DNA from: Mesostigma viride
Lineage: Eukaryota; Streptophyta; Mesostigmatophyceae; Mesostigmatales; Mesostigmataceae
Reading direction: 5' to 3'
Assembly (NCBI GenBank): GCA_009746045.1
Contig: RPFO01002047.1
Coordinates: 1 to 64,000, forward strand
Length of the DNA stretch: 64,000 bases
Positions 31,887 to 59,620 of this stretch are shown piece after piece (the first letter of the stretch is position 1; each line of letters begins with the position of its first letter). Both the position numbers and the translations under genes were made by a program. The notes below the pieces were generated by a model. It was not told the DNA's origin. It did no database searches and was given only the letters and a program-made list of their open reading frames with translations.

Positions 31887-32120
31887 ATTAATTAATTAAT
31901 TAATAGACACGTGACTGCGTCACGTGAGCATAAGTCCTCAGTGGGAGGGGAACATGGGATTAATTAATTAATTAATAGACACGTGACTGCGTCACGTGAG
32001 CATAAGTCCTCAGTGGGAGGGGAACATGGGATGGAATGGATTAATTAATTAATTAATTAATAGACACGTGACTGCGTCACGTGAGCATAAGTCCTCAGTG
32101 GGAGGGGAACATGGGATGGA
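31887..32120 (-). repeat. Three stacked LINE 3' ends, each with a (TTAA)n tail and hairpin
   Basis: A ~75-bp unit recurs three times: (TTAA)n, then GACACGTGACTGCGTCACGT, then AGCATAAGTCCTCAGTGGGA and GGGGAACATGGGA. On the minus strand this is the 3' end of the LINE whose ORF2 stops at 32139. CACGTGAC-TGC-GTCACGTG is a perfect 8-bp stem with a 3-nt loop. The copies look like successive, very short 5'-truncated insertions into each other's tails, or a tandem duplication. Confidence 0.7.
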
Positions 32121-32138
32121 ATGGATGGTGTAAGCTAT

Positions 32139-32624
32139 CTAGGTCCTAGTTACAGGGGTGTGGGCACCGCGGCCCGAATCGCTATGAATGCCATACGCGG
32201 TCACACACGGAGCCCCCACAGGCTTGGGGTCGGTCTCCTTCATCACTACTTGCCATCTATCCTTGCGCACCATCTGCCTCCATATTACAGACAAACCAGG
32301 AGGCTGCCCGGGTGTGAGCCCGTCACGTCTAGTGTAGCACATGTCCATGCCGAGTCTATCACGAAAAGTCCACGGGTGGCGGCCCTGCCGCGCGCGGCCG
32401 GGGGCACGCCAGGTGAGGACGTATCGCCCAGGCTGGGCGGGCTTGGTGCCAGCTAGTCTATCTGATGTATCTACCTGATCTGTGCGGGCCAGGTGCCCGG
32501 CTAGGCCCAGGCGCCTGTGCCTAATAATGTGGGAAACATAGGGCAAATCAGCGTACAAATCCTCATTACTAATGTGCAAACCAAAGGGGATGTTAAGGGC
32601 CTTGCGCAGCATATTGGTGACGGC
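32139..32624 (-). pseudogene. LINE ORF2 C-terminal fragment (3' piece)
   Basis: The minus strand reads 'AVTNMLRKALNIPFGLHISN', then 'YVSHIIRHRRLGLAGHLART', and continues to a stop at 32139-32141. The R-R-L-x-L-x-G-H-x-x-R pattern is the post-RT region of LINE reverse transcriptases. Its upstream part lies at 36651-37365. The two meet at 'GAVTN' across an insertion bracketed by a 12-bp target duplication (ATTGGTGACGGC, 32613-32624 and 36651-36662). Confidence 0.75.
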
Positions 32625-33593
32625 CTCCGCCCCCGCACAGCCGGCAGCCCCTTCGGCTCCCTCCCTCTGCAAGGATGACATCCGCGCAGTGCTGGAGGAG
32701 CACGTGACCTGGCCGCTGGCCGAGAAGCTGACATCGCTGAACACGACGCTCAACACGGTGGAGGCCCGGGTCTCCAATGTGGAAATTACCAAGGTCGTCC
32801 ACAAGCTCCAGCCCCAGTTCACGACGCTGCACACCGCGGCACAAGCTTCGGAAACGCATGCTGCACTTGTCTCTCGCCTTGTGGATCCACCATCGCCTTG
32901 TGGAACCAGGTGGAGGGCAAGTGCGGCGTGCTCATGAAGAAGCTTGAGGCCATCACCGCCCACACCGAGGCCCTGGCCACACAGGTCCCCAAGATAGCGG
33001 AGCAGACGGCCACCATTGCATCCCAGCCACCCCGGCAGGATGCTGGTGACCTCCCGCCGCTCTCCTACGCGGACCTGCTGCGGTCAGCGACCGCCTCCAC
33101 CACCGACGCCATCGCCACGAAGCTCCAGGAGCTGGAGGACCACCGCCAGGCCCAGCAACGGGAGGTCACCGACCGCGCTCGCCGCGAGTGCGGAGTGGTG
33201 CTACGTCGCTTCCCCCAGAAGCCAGGTGAGACGTCAACCTCTCTTGCTGACGAGCTCAAGAACCAGCTTCTTACCCTCATGGGCCTGGTAGGTGAGGTAG
33301 AACTGCGTGGGTGCCACCGCCTTCCCCACTCACGGGACAAGGCGGCCCCCCCACCAGTCCTGCTCACCTTCCCCTCCCCTGAGGGTAAGCAGCGCTTCCT
33401 CTCTCGTCGCAAGAGGTTGCACGACCTCACCTGGACGCTGGATGACGACCTGACCCCCGCCCAGCAACAGCAGCGACGCGACCTGTGGCCGGAATACCTC
33501 CGCCATAAGCAGGACCCCCAGAAGCCCAAGGTGTACTGGAGGGGCGGGGACCTGATGATCAACCACAAGATGTGGACTCCCCCAGCGGGCTAG
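32625..33593 (+). pseudogene. LINE ORF1-like protein, 5'-truncated, one frameshift
   Basis: The plus-strand frame from 32625 reads 'KDDIRAVLEEHVTWPLAEK'. After a one-base slip near 32886 it continues 'WNQVEGKCGVLMKKLEAI' to a stop after 'KMWTPPAG'. The C-terminal half has 'RRECGVVLRRFPQKPGET', 'VELRGCHRLPHSRDKA', 'VLLTFPSPEGKQRFLSRRK' and 'WTLDDDLTPAQQQQRRDL', ending 'VYWRGGDLMINHKMW'. This is the ORF1p RRM and C-terminal domain order, parallel to the minus-strand copy at 30155-31694. Coiled-coil-like heptads precede it. The N-terminus is missing through 5' truncation. Confidence 0.75.
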
Positions 33594-34003
33594 AATAGCA
33601 ATAGCCCTAGCCATTGTAACCATTGGAGTCACTGCCGCTAAGGCAGCCCTGCCTAGAATGTTCGCCTAGCTGTGCCAACATACCTAGTCACGTGCCGCCA
33701 ACGCACGGTACACAACCAGCCATAGCCTTAGCCTCAAGTCCTAGTACAGCCATGCTACGCCCGTGCTATGGTCAGATTACTTGCTCACGCTATACTTGTT
33801 ATGCCCCGCTTACATGGGTCTTATTGCACCCACAGTTTGCCGGATCGTTAGCCTGTCCTTTTAGCTAGCGCGCCCGATTGCGGCTGTGGCATGCCTTTGG
33901 CATGAAGGAGACTGGGGGTCTCTGCCCTTTCTCCTGTAGTGCACACACAGGGATTAAAAGCACTTCAGTGCTCCGTGACTCCCCAACGGGAGCACGTGTT
34001 TAA
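33594..34003 (+). other. 3' untranslated region of the ORF1-only retroposon
   Basis: Non-coding. It ends with two short hairpins (AGCACTTCAGTGCT and CTCCCCAACGGGAG) before the (TTAA)n tail. The last ~100 bp are inverted-repeated at 47475-47583. Confidence 0.65.
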
Positions 34004-34537
34004 TTAAGGGGAGGTGGCACCCCAAAAACCTTAAAATTTGACATATGCTAATATCACTTGAAATTCATTTGCACAATGCTGAATTATGATTGGGGGCACT
34101 TAATAACATCTCTAGTGAGTTGTCCATGCACTTGTTGGGGGTACTACCGCCATATATACGCCAATAATGCGCTATAAATAGCAAAAGACGCTAATTAGGG
34201 CTGCGTATGCCCCAGCCAATTCACTTATTTGTTGGCTACCAAAAATCAAGGTCATATAGTTCCCTGAGTTTGTAGCTTGCTGAGCTATTTACATCATGGA
34301 AATGGCAAAACCTTGAACAGTTATTAATTTTCCCGCAAAACAGGTCATTTTTTACCGGACATTGGGAATAAACATATCATAAACACTTCCGATAAGGCCA
34401 CAAAATCAACAAAAATTTTGGCTAACAGGGGGACAGCAGTGTTCCAAGTCCCAGGTCATTCCGACAAGTCTAGCTCAAGTTATTGCGTCAGACGTGTTTT
34501 CAGAAAAATGCCCGCTAAAACAGAAAATGTCACTATA

Positions 34538-34816
34538 TCAGCCCTTGTAAGCATCCTGCACAAGGCAGGCAGGGCAAAACCGATCCCCCTTGGACTCCTT
34601 AGTCAACGGGGGGTCAGCGCAGCACCCATGCAGTCCTCCCTTGCACCCCAATGTGCTGCACAGCAGGAAAGGGACACCGTCAATTTCATCCGGGGACGCA
34701 CATGCAAGGCAAGGAATATCATCAACATCATTCTCATCATCACTACTACCTTCCCCATCGTCCCCCTGCCCCTCCCTTTGCATCACGTCGTGGCAGCCAC
34801 CCTTAAAACAGGTCAT
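34538..34816 (-). CDS. PHD/RING-like zinc-finger ORF in element C (92 residues, probably partial)
   Basis: The minus-strand frame reads an acidic linker (GDDGEGSSDDENDVDD), then 'CLAC', 'LLCSTLGC', 'GGLHGCC' and 'RFCPAC'. This gives C-x2-C, C-x4-C, H-x2-C and C-x2-C, a C4HC3 (PHD-type) set. piggyBac-family transposases, which also duplicate TTAA, end in a Cys-rich RING/PHD-like domain, so this could be the surviving C-terminus of such a transposase. It could equally be a captured chromatin-reader domain. No catalytic DDD part was found upstream. Confidence 0.5.
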   Translation of the reverse strand: MTCFKGGCHDVMQREGQGDDGEGSSDDENDVDDIPCLACASPDEIDGVPFLLCSTLGCKGGLHGCCADPPLTKESKGDRFCPACLVQDAYKG

Positions 34817-36635
34817 TCCGACAAGTCTAGCTCAAGTAATAAGGTTATGCGTGCTAAAACCTGAACATAAGCTTAAGGGGGGGTTCTTTGTATATGGCCA
34901 CTTAGGCATGCTGTTTTCCATCCAAAAAGCCAGAAAGCATGCCCCACTCGATCACAAAACATAAGCAAACGGCTAGGCACCACATCTGCCCTCACCTGCC
35001 CTCGACATGGCCAACCTTGCCAGCGCAAGCATAGCAACACGATCGCTAGGCATACATGCCAAGAGAGCATACACTATACTCTACCCAAGGTTACCTTGTA
35101 AACTTCATGCCAAGAACTCAGCAAATCTATGATCAAAAGCACATATAATTAACTTTAGCACACTGATGACGACACATGCTCAAGGTTGGGGGTCACTGTG
35201 GCACGCACTGATGGGTTTCCTAGACGACCACTCACCACCTGACAAGGCGCTAAGGACCACTCAGAAAGCAAGTATACACAATCACACTTTACATGCCATC
35301 CAACATGCATCAAATCCATGCTGAATATGTTATGAAATACAAATGGGTGGCCACGCACCTCATACTCCTTCACCGTCCCTCGAGCATGGCCAGACTTGTA
35401 CGTGAATAGCAATAATGATGATGGCACTTACATGCATTACCAGCATTTTCTATGTTTCTCCCAGGTTAGAGTGTAAGGGTTATGCCAACCAAGCTTACCA
35501 ACACAGCAACAACTCCTTAACTGCCCTACCCGACATGGGCAACAAACTGGAACTATGGAGGGCAAGGAACCAAGGAGATCATGGCATACAAAGCTTGCAT
35601 GCAGTCAACCATGTCAACCATGGTTGGCTCAGCACATTGCTGTCTTGTCACATCATCATAACAAGGAAAGCTCAAATAAACCAATGATGGCAGCTATCTA
35701 CATGCAGTCACACAAATGCAATATCTCCAACATGATCGTCGATAAAAAAACTTCCTTCCCTGCACGATAAAATGCAAAGAAACCAGTGGCGGCCGTTCAG
35801 CTTCTGACCGCTGTGATGCCGCTGCGAGGAAAGGGTGCGTCACTATCACACAACAAGAAGCGTCCATACGCACAACATCCTTGCCAGAACACGTGCTATG
35901 AAATGCCTTATACCTTCCCGAAGAGCTATAGGCTGCGACTAAAGCGGATGATCACGACATCAACGAAAACAAGCTAAAGCTGCCAGGTATTCGTCAACAC
36001 GACGGCGAGCAACGGAGAGTTAACTGGCGGAAACTGACCAAAACGAACGCAAAAAACTTCCAACGATGAGCTCTTCGAAGAGAGAACTGATAGTAGATAA
36101 CAGTCGCCACAAATCTATATCTTGCCCTCGTAGATCCCTCGCCCAGGCGCGCAACAACGGCCGTTCTTCCATGGAAGGTTCCGACATGCACTGCGCAGGC
36201 CTGAAGAAATACTTACCGAGAATGGCCGAAAATGTAGCAAAAAGCACCCGTTCGGTTTAGAACTCGATGATACCGATATGAATGCATCCTTCACGGTCAA
36301 AAAGACCCCCAAACTGAGAATTTACTGCCGCAATCACGAATTCTATTTTATTCCGCGCGACCAAAAAATGCAGATTACCCCCCATGCCGATGGCAGTAAA
36401 AGAAAGCAGCGATATTGTAAACCAGCCACTTGCCGCCGCATCCCAACATCATTAAATCATCGTCTTCAGCATCCAAGCATTTTTTTTGCATTTCTCTAGC
36501 CCTACATTGCTAGTTTCGCCTAAACGCAGTCGCCATGGCCACTTCCGCAAGTGGTGCGCGCACGGAGCACCCACTTTTCACGGTACGGCCGGTGCCGCGA
36601 ATTTTTTCGCGCGGAAAATATTCGGCGCGCCACGT
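34817..36635. other. Remainder of element C without recognised genes
   Basis: AT-rich and mixed sequence. ORFs of 60-90 residues overlap on both strands with no family likeness. Confidence 0.3.
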
Positions 36636-36650
36636 CCCCTTAATTAATTA

Positions 36651-37365
36651 ATTGGTGACGGCGCCGTCGAGTCGTTGCTCCAGCTCCTGCGTCAGTGTCC
36701 AGGTCTCGGCGCCGTAGGTCAGGATCGTCAGAATGACGACCTTGAAGAGGTCACGCTTGACGATCCGGGGTAGGGCGGGGTTGCTCCACCAGCGGCGGTT
36801 GTCATGGAGGTGCGCCCACGCCATGCCGATCCGTGTCGTCATGTCGTCCTCGCAGTCGGGAAGCCAACTGCCGAGCAGCTTGAAGCGGCATGAAGGAGGG
36901 TAGTTGACCTCGGCATCGTCTAAGAGGCGGAGTGTGGGTGGGGGCCCTGCCATGCCGAGGGCCAGGGCCTCCGTTTTGGGGCTGATTTCTAGACCAACCG
37001 CCCGAGCCTCGAGCGCCAGGCAGTCCAGCCAAAGTTGGGCAGACTCCGGCTTCTCGATGAGCGTGATGTCGGACGGAGGTATGTTCCTAATTTATTTGAT
37101 CAGGCACTCCGCAAAGGTGAAAACCATTTGCGTTCAGTACCGGGCCGCGGAAAACGCGGAAAAACGCGATCTGCAAATGAATCCGACCGGAATCGAACTG
37201 GGGACCTCTCGCACCAATTTTGCTGACTATAGGACGGACGTCTCCGGTTACCATGGCATCGCCAACTTACACCTACAGTCATCCGCAAAAGTTCTCCTGT
37301 CCGGGGAGTGATGCAATCCTAATTTATATTTATAACGGAGGTATGTTCCTAATTATCCAGGTAAA
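36651..37365 (-). pseudogene. LINE ORF2 fragment, RT/post-RT region (5' piece), 5'-truncated
   Basis: The minus strand reads 'AQLWLDCLALEARAVGLEI', 'PPSCRFKLLGSWLPDCEDDM', then 'MAWAHLHDNRRWWSN', 'KRDLFKVVILTILTYGAETW' and 'EQRLDGAVTN'. The F-K-x-L-G-S and TYGAETW boxes are standard in the thumb/post-RT part of LINE reverse transcriptases. A SINE (37093-37334) interrupts its 5' end, and the ORF1-only retroposon cuts it off from 32139-32624. The RT catalytic core is missing. Confidence 0.75.
37093..37334 (-). mobile_element. tRNA-derived SINE with 20-bp target duplication
   Basis: ACGGAGGTATGTTCCTAATT occurs at 37073-37092 and 37335-37354. Inside, the minus strand has a tRNA-like stretch with GCCATGGTAACCGGAGACG (box A/D-arm-like) and CAGTTCGATTCCGGTCGG (box B, GTTCGATTC). 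The 242-bp length fits a SINE. The tail is CTGATCAAATA. Confidence 0.75.
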
Positions 37366-39345
37366 TTAACCAGGTAGACACGTCCCATGGTCCAAGTGCC
37401 GGGCTTCGGCCAGCTCACTCAGCCTGGCCGTCACCTAGCTCTTCACGTGGCCGGAGTGGGCTGCCAACATCAATGCTGCACTGGTGCCCGCACTTTCCGT
37501 ACCCCAACTACAGGCAGACATTGTCGTCAACCCAACTACAGGCAGACATGGCCAGGGTGCCTCGGCCTCTCCGTAATAGGGAAAAGGATGCAGCATAAGC
37601 TAGCCATGGCATCAGGTTGTGGAGGTGAACAAGCCTCCTCCAGTGGGGAAGGTGCGCATCACCAGCTGCATGCACGGGCGCAATTGTACCACACTGACCA
37701 GGGCCCTGCCCCCTAGACGAGTGGTACCAGTTAGAACCGTTAGAATCGTCCTAGGCCTTTTCAATTTATATTCGAGGATTGAATCAGCTCCACGGCTCCC
37801 CAATGGGACCACCTGTAATACGCAGCCTACCTGCTATTAGCTAATCAACTGTCTAAAAAAATGTCCTGTCTAATTAACTGACTAATTAAATGCCGGCACG
37901 TGACGCAGTTACGTGTCCGGCCCAATCCAATGTTCTCACCATTGCGCGTAAACCGTTATGCTCCCAAAGGCACGGGATTGTATCTAAGATTGAGATTTTT
38001 ACCCTGACTAGGTTGTCCCCAGTTAACAAATTAACAAATTAACGCCGGCGGACTACCTGCGGACTGCTTACGCGGAGTCGCCGGGCTGCAAGTTCCGTAA
38101 CTTACCAAACCCGCCCCTGAGTGCCGCCGCACCAATTTTTACTTATTTTCGTCACATGGCTTGCGTTGGGTTCATCGACGAGCATCGACGCTCATCGACG
38201 GTGCAATCTGACGGCGGAGAATAAGTTCGCCACAGCACAGCGCGACGCATGGGCTAAGATCCGACAACGTGAGATGCAAATCTTTAGACCGCATCGCCGA
38301 CCGGAAATTCCGTCCAACACCGTCGTACAGTACTGCCAGTCGACCGCACCTCTGCCTTTAAACCGTCGAATGCGCAATCGATCTAGAAAGTAGAAACGTC
38401 TCCGCGCCACTTCCGCGATTTCAGTACTTTCCGTCACCCTTGACAGTTGTCGTACAATACTACAAATTAACGCCAATAGAACCTCGCCTCCATACATATA
38501 TCTCGATAGAGGCATGCCTCTTATTTAATTTCAAGGTACCTCTTAATTAATCTCGGCCCCCGCCTCCGCTAATTTGCTAATTTGCTAAAAAAGAGCCAAT
38601 TTTACCCCGACTGAGTACTTCATAAAGCACGCGTACCGGGCACCCGCTGCTCGAGCGGCACAAGTGCATGTGGGCTCAGCGGCCCAAAGCAGTGCGATTA
38701 CCATGCCGTGTGCACACATCACACGTACGCGGTGGCCCCACTGAGTCTGGAGGTGTCGCACGCTGGAAGTTTTTCGAGACAGCGTGGAATAGGAATACTC
38801 ATGCCCCGATTGGCCCACAAAGACTGCTGATATAAGTTTTCGCTCGCTACCTGACTGTGAACTCAGTGGGAGCCCCATGTGTCATTCGGTCAGACTGGTT
38901 CAGGCCGCGCATGGTAGTCTCACTGGATGATGGGCAGGCATTCCGCTCGTTCCATCCCACCACCCACTCAATCGATGATTTGTGCTCACATGACATAGTC
39001 GCATGCTATCATCAATAATTATTAATGGGATGCAGCTAGGCCCTTTCTTTCCTGGCGGTCAGGCATCAGGGCTAGAACTTTGCTGTGCATGGCCAAAAGA
39101 AGTTGACCGCAGCAAGCGTGCCAGCTGGGGTTCACTTGCACGTAGCATGGACTGGCTATCAAAAAGTTCACCGCTTCATGAAAACTACTGTCTCACCAGC
39201 CAAAATAATTGTACGATAACCACGCTTCAGGCTGAGACCTGGTGTCCATCCACCCTCCTGCCGGGAAACTTGTTCGTTTTAAGAAGAAAGACTGGCAGTG
39301 ACTGTTCGCAGAATTCCGAGCTGGCCGGTGTCCCTGGCGAATTTA
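37366..39345. other. Intergenic DNA between the LINE remnants and the GTPase gene
   Basis: No gene with a recognisable product. CACGTGACGCAGTTACGTGTC near 37898 resembles the LINE 3' hairpin, so a decayed LINE tail is likely there. ATTAACAAATTAACA repeats lie near 38025. Confidence 0.35.
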
Positions 39346-56214
<16,869 letters not shown>

Positions 56215-57946
56215 GGTACTACTGACCTTCGGATTCTGAGTGATATATATAGGTAAAGTGCCGTCAATTGATTAGTTTGTTACAGCGCACGCGCCATGTC
56301 GATGCTTCACCAGGTTTTCAGTGCTGGCATATAGAAACTTTATTAGCTTTGCGTTCCCAGCCAGCCGGCATTTCGCAGATCACATGCCATTTTGCTTCGG
56401 CGGTCGGTAACGCCAGGCGACGTGGCGTTTGCTGGCCACGTCACGGGTGACTTGGAGTGAGCTGTTGTCGCTAACCAGCTCGCCCACTAGACCGCCAAGC
56501 GACGCCGCAGCTGCAGTGATCAAGCAGCCGGATAGCTACACGTGCAAGAGACACGACCGTATCGAAGAGTTACCGCGCAATGTACCGACTAACAAAGCAA
56601 ACAGGCTAGGGAAAATGCCCGCGCACTTTCCCCAATACTATTAACCGTGCGCACGGCGTAGCCACTTGATCAGCTAGCTTGTTGAGGTCATGTGCGAGGC
56701 GGATAAAAAACACGAATTGATCCCTTGATTAATCCCAGCAGTCGCGCGCAAATTCGAGTTCAGTGGGTTAAATCTGACCAGAGTGCCCAGCCGTTTGTAA
56801 CATCGAATCCCCCCTCCCCGCGAATCGCACAAGCCTGAAAGCTCGCGATGCAGACTCCCATCATTTCGGGCACCATGAATTTTGTGCTTTGCCGGGCATA
56901 TATATTTTGCCCAGGTGCGTTTGTCTGGAAAGGGCGGGAACCACGCGGGAAAGCAAGGTGGAAATTACACGTGTAACAGTGGCTGAGTTGAGTTGAGTTT
57001 CCCGCGCTAGTTTTTAATTAGTGTACAGTAGCTTGTGTCTCTGGACCCGATGGGCGATGAGTGGGACCAGCGCTTTGTGGTCACGAGGGCCAACTTGTAG
57101 TCACGAGTGCCGCATGGCCCGAGTGCCGCATGGCCTGCTGCCCATGTGCGGCGTGGGATCCAAGTGACTGACTGACAGTAACCGCTTTTTCAAACACCCT
57201 GACTACAGTAACTGTAGAAAGTTTCTGAATCAACATCTTCAGAAGCTGTAGGGGCGCCTCCAAACACACTGCAGGGAAATCAAACTTCTCGAAGAATGTT
57301 GGTACAGTACTGTACTGGCAAAACGGCCAGATATTTATTGCCCAGGAGATTTCCTTGGCTCGATTCCTTCTGGACTTAGAGCCTGGGACGGTCTGAACTG
57401 CTGACCGGCTGTCGGCATACTGTAGCAGCCGGTCATTCATTTACTACTTCTGAGGTCCCAGCTTCGAAAGCACTGTCCCACGGGCGGAGTCGGATGATGA
57501 AACTGTGCACGTTTCCGCCTGTTACCTTCTTCTGTGGTGTCGTTTGGTCTTCTACCCTCGACCGTTTTAAACTTTCTGTCTGGCCATGTCCGGCGTGGGA
57601 ATGAACAACTAAACAGGAGTTGGGTGATGGGTCGCTTTTTGTGTCAGTCACCGTTCCGTACGAGGAATATTACCACATTTCTGACACTTTCCTGATGTCA
57701 CCAGCTGTACGAAGCACCGCATTTCTGACACTTTCCTGACGTCATCAGCTGTACGAAGTGGGTGCCCTCACTGCCCTGCATGTGTTTGGCGGCGTCCCTC
57801 TGCCGGCCTGCCCGGTTGCCTGGGCCGCGGCTCTCAGAGCGATTCATCTGCAGGCACAGGGCAGGCACCGTCGTTTCACCGTGGATGATGCGGGGGATGC
57901 TGGCGGTGGAAATGGCAGCTCACTAGGGCTTGTGCCATCTGGTGCC
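56215..57946. promoter_or_regulatory. Divergent intergenic region between the GTPase and IPT/TIG genes
   Basis: About 1.7 kb with no gene recognised. A ~43-bp tandem duplication at 57676-57757 (TTTCTGACACTTTCCTGA and CAGCTGTACGAAG in both copies) lies close to the plus-strand gene. Its second copy holds a perfect CRE-type TGACGTCA (57738-57745), while the first has TGATGTCA. Promoter function is inferred from position only. Confidence 0.4.
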
Positions 57947-59620
57947 ATGCATATTGTAACCATGTGCAAGGCAGCTGTTGTGTCGCGGCTTACAAATTCA
58001 TCGCGTTGCTTGCTCGCGCTATTAGCTGGCTGCTTGGCAATTACTTTTGTATTCCAGGTAATGGACGTAACTCCGGAAGTTGCCAGTGCCGGCATGATAA
58101 GTTCCTTAACATTCCCCTCGCTGGCCTCGCACGAGGTGGAACTAATTAAAAAGAATTTTCCCGCGTTGGGCCTAAATGATGGGCATGCGGCCGGCGCCTC
58201 GGCCGCGGCGCCCGACCTGGTCGATATCGATACATCGCGGAGTCGACTGCCCTGGCCTGCAGGATATCGTATTGGCCTTGGCGAGGATGCTGAAGGTGGC
58301 CAATCGACAAAAATGCAGGCCGGAGACGTCTCGAAGGACCCGCGACGTGGGTTAATTGCACGTAAGTACTATTTTACGAGAGCTTATCCATAACTGCCCC
58401 TCCTTATAGTAGTCGGCCAAAACATTTTTAGCAGAACCGCCCCGCCCCTTAGCAAAAATACTGCACCCAGTCCGACAATTTTTATCATGTACCATTATAC
58501 AGCATATGCAATACTATGACACACCTGGCCCGTGCGGGGAATTCAGTATAGCATATAATATAATATTTAGTGCTGAGCTGCAAGCCAAAATGCTCTTCAA
58601 TGGCAGCTTTGGAAGACTGAACTACATGGCTGGGCTGAGTCGGGCACTGTCGGGCACCCGGCACACACATGGTAAACTCTGTAAAACAGGCAGATTGTTG
58701 TTGCACTCATTAATTGTGCACATCCAAAGAGCTGACGTGTCAATCAGAATGTTGGGCATATTGCATATGCAGGGAAGTCTTGACTCAGACATTAGTTATA
58801 ATACGAATCCACCTCATTGGAAAGTTTGCATGATTCGTACGAATGAACTGAAGTTGAAGCTAAAAGCGATCTAAATTGAGGACCAGTTACATGTGGTCTG
58901 CCTCTACAACTCAGGACTACAGTGATGCCACTCAGGTACATACCCAACCAAATCCTGGTAAAACACATCGGAAAAAATATCGTTCGTACAGTTCTAACTT
59001 TGTACTGCGTGCCAAATCAGAAAATTGTACTGATGAGTAAAAAGTTCCCTGTAGTATTCCCAAGCACGCGGCAGTATGCACCGCCGATACCCAGCCCTGC
59101 AGGTGCATGCATTAATTGCCATTGAGCACTAAGAACCTACTCTCCCAACTGCTTCATTTTTACTAACTAACTCTCTGCGACTACCATGGCTTCTCCTTAT
59201 TCTACGTTATTTGTCACTGGTTTCTATTGTACTTCGCGTCCTCAGGTGTTCTCATTCAGGAGACACTGCAGTTAGACCCCTCTTTCGGGAGCAGCGGTGG
59301 GGGCACCACACTGACCGTATTGGGCAAATTTACAAGGCCTGGCCCTGGTGGGCCTTATGATGACTATTCATTTTATGGATTTTTCATGGAAGGGCTTGGC
59401 GATGATTCGCTGCCGCTCGAACCCGTGTGCCGCTTCCAACAAAAAGATATCAACGGCGCCGTCCTGGGAATCAGCACAAGTGCTGCCATCACCTTTGCCG
59501 CCGACTTTGTTACGTGTGTCACACCCCAAGCGTTGGATGGCTCCGTCACTCTTGACGTGTCCGTGAGCGTGGACGCGGGTGTGACATTTGGGACCATCTT
59601 CGCTGTGTTTACGTATGACG
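57947..59620 (+). CDS. Membrane-anchored protein with an IPT/TIG domain (two exons seen, 3' end missing)
   Basis: Exon 1 is 57947-58361 and exon 2 59246-59620. The donor is C|GTAAGT and the acceptor CCTCAG|GT; both are phase 1 and join 'RRGLIA' to 'VLIQETLQLDPSFG'. The start is the first in-frame ATG. Residues ~21-38 (CLLALLAGCLAITFVFQV) form a signal anchor or signal peptide. Exon 2 encodes an immunoglobulin-like IPT/TIG fold: 'PSFGSSGGGTTLTVLGKF', then 'VCRFQQK', then 'FVTCVTPQALDG' and 'FGTIFAVFTYDG'. These domains sit in extracellular or lumenal parts of plexin-like and many algal surface proteins. Exon 2 ends at G|GTATGT in phase 1, so more exons are expected, but none was recognised before 60368. 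The full protein is therefore unknown. Confidence 0.6.

Larger units (their letters stand above)
34008..36639. mobile_element. Transposon C: 2.6-kb TTAA-flanked element related to D
   Basis: The ends are GGGGAGGTGGC and (inverted) GGGGACGTGGC, with TTAA on both sides (34004-34007, 36640-36643). It lies in the (TTAA)n tail of the ORF1-only retroposon. The right ~130 bp are homologous, inverted, to the left end of element D, and CACTTGTTGGGGGTACTACC is shared near the other end. It encodes a PHD-like finger (34538-34816) but no visible DDE transposase. Confidence 0.75.
32625..36650 (+). mobile_element. ORF1-only retroposon, 5'-truncated, inserted in LINE ORF2 and itself split by element C
   Basis: It is bounded by the 12-bp duplication ATTGGTGACGGC. 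It contains ORF1 (to 33593), about 410 bp of 3' untranslated sequence and a (TTAA)n tail, with no ORF2 between. The last ~100 bp of the 3' region recur at 47475-47583. This resembles HAL1-like, ORF1-only derivatives of LINEs that depend on a partner for RT. Element C (34008-36639) sits in the tail. Confidence 0.7.
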
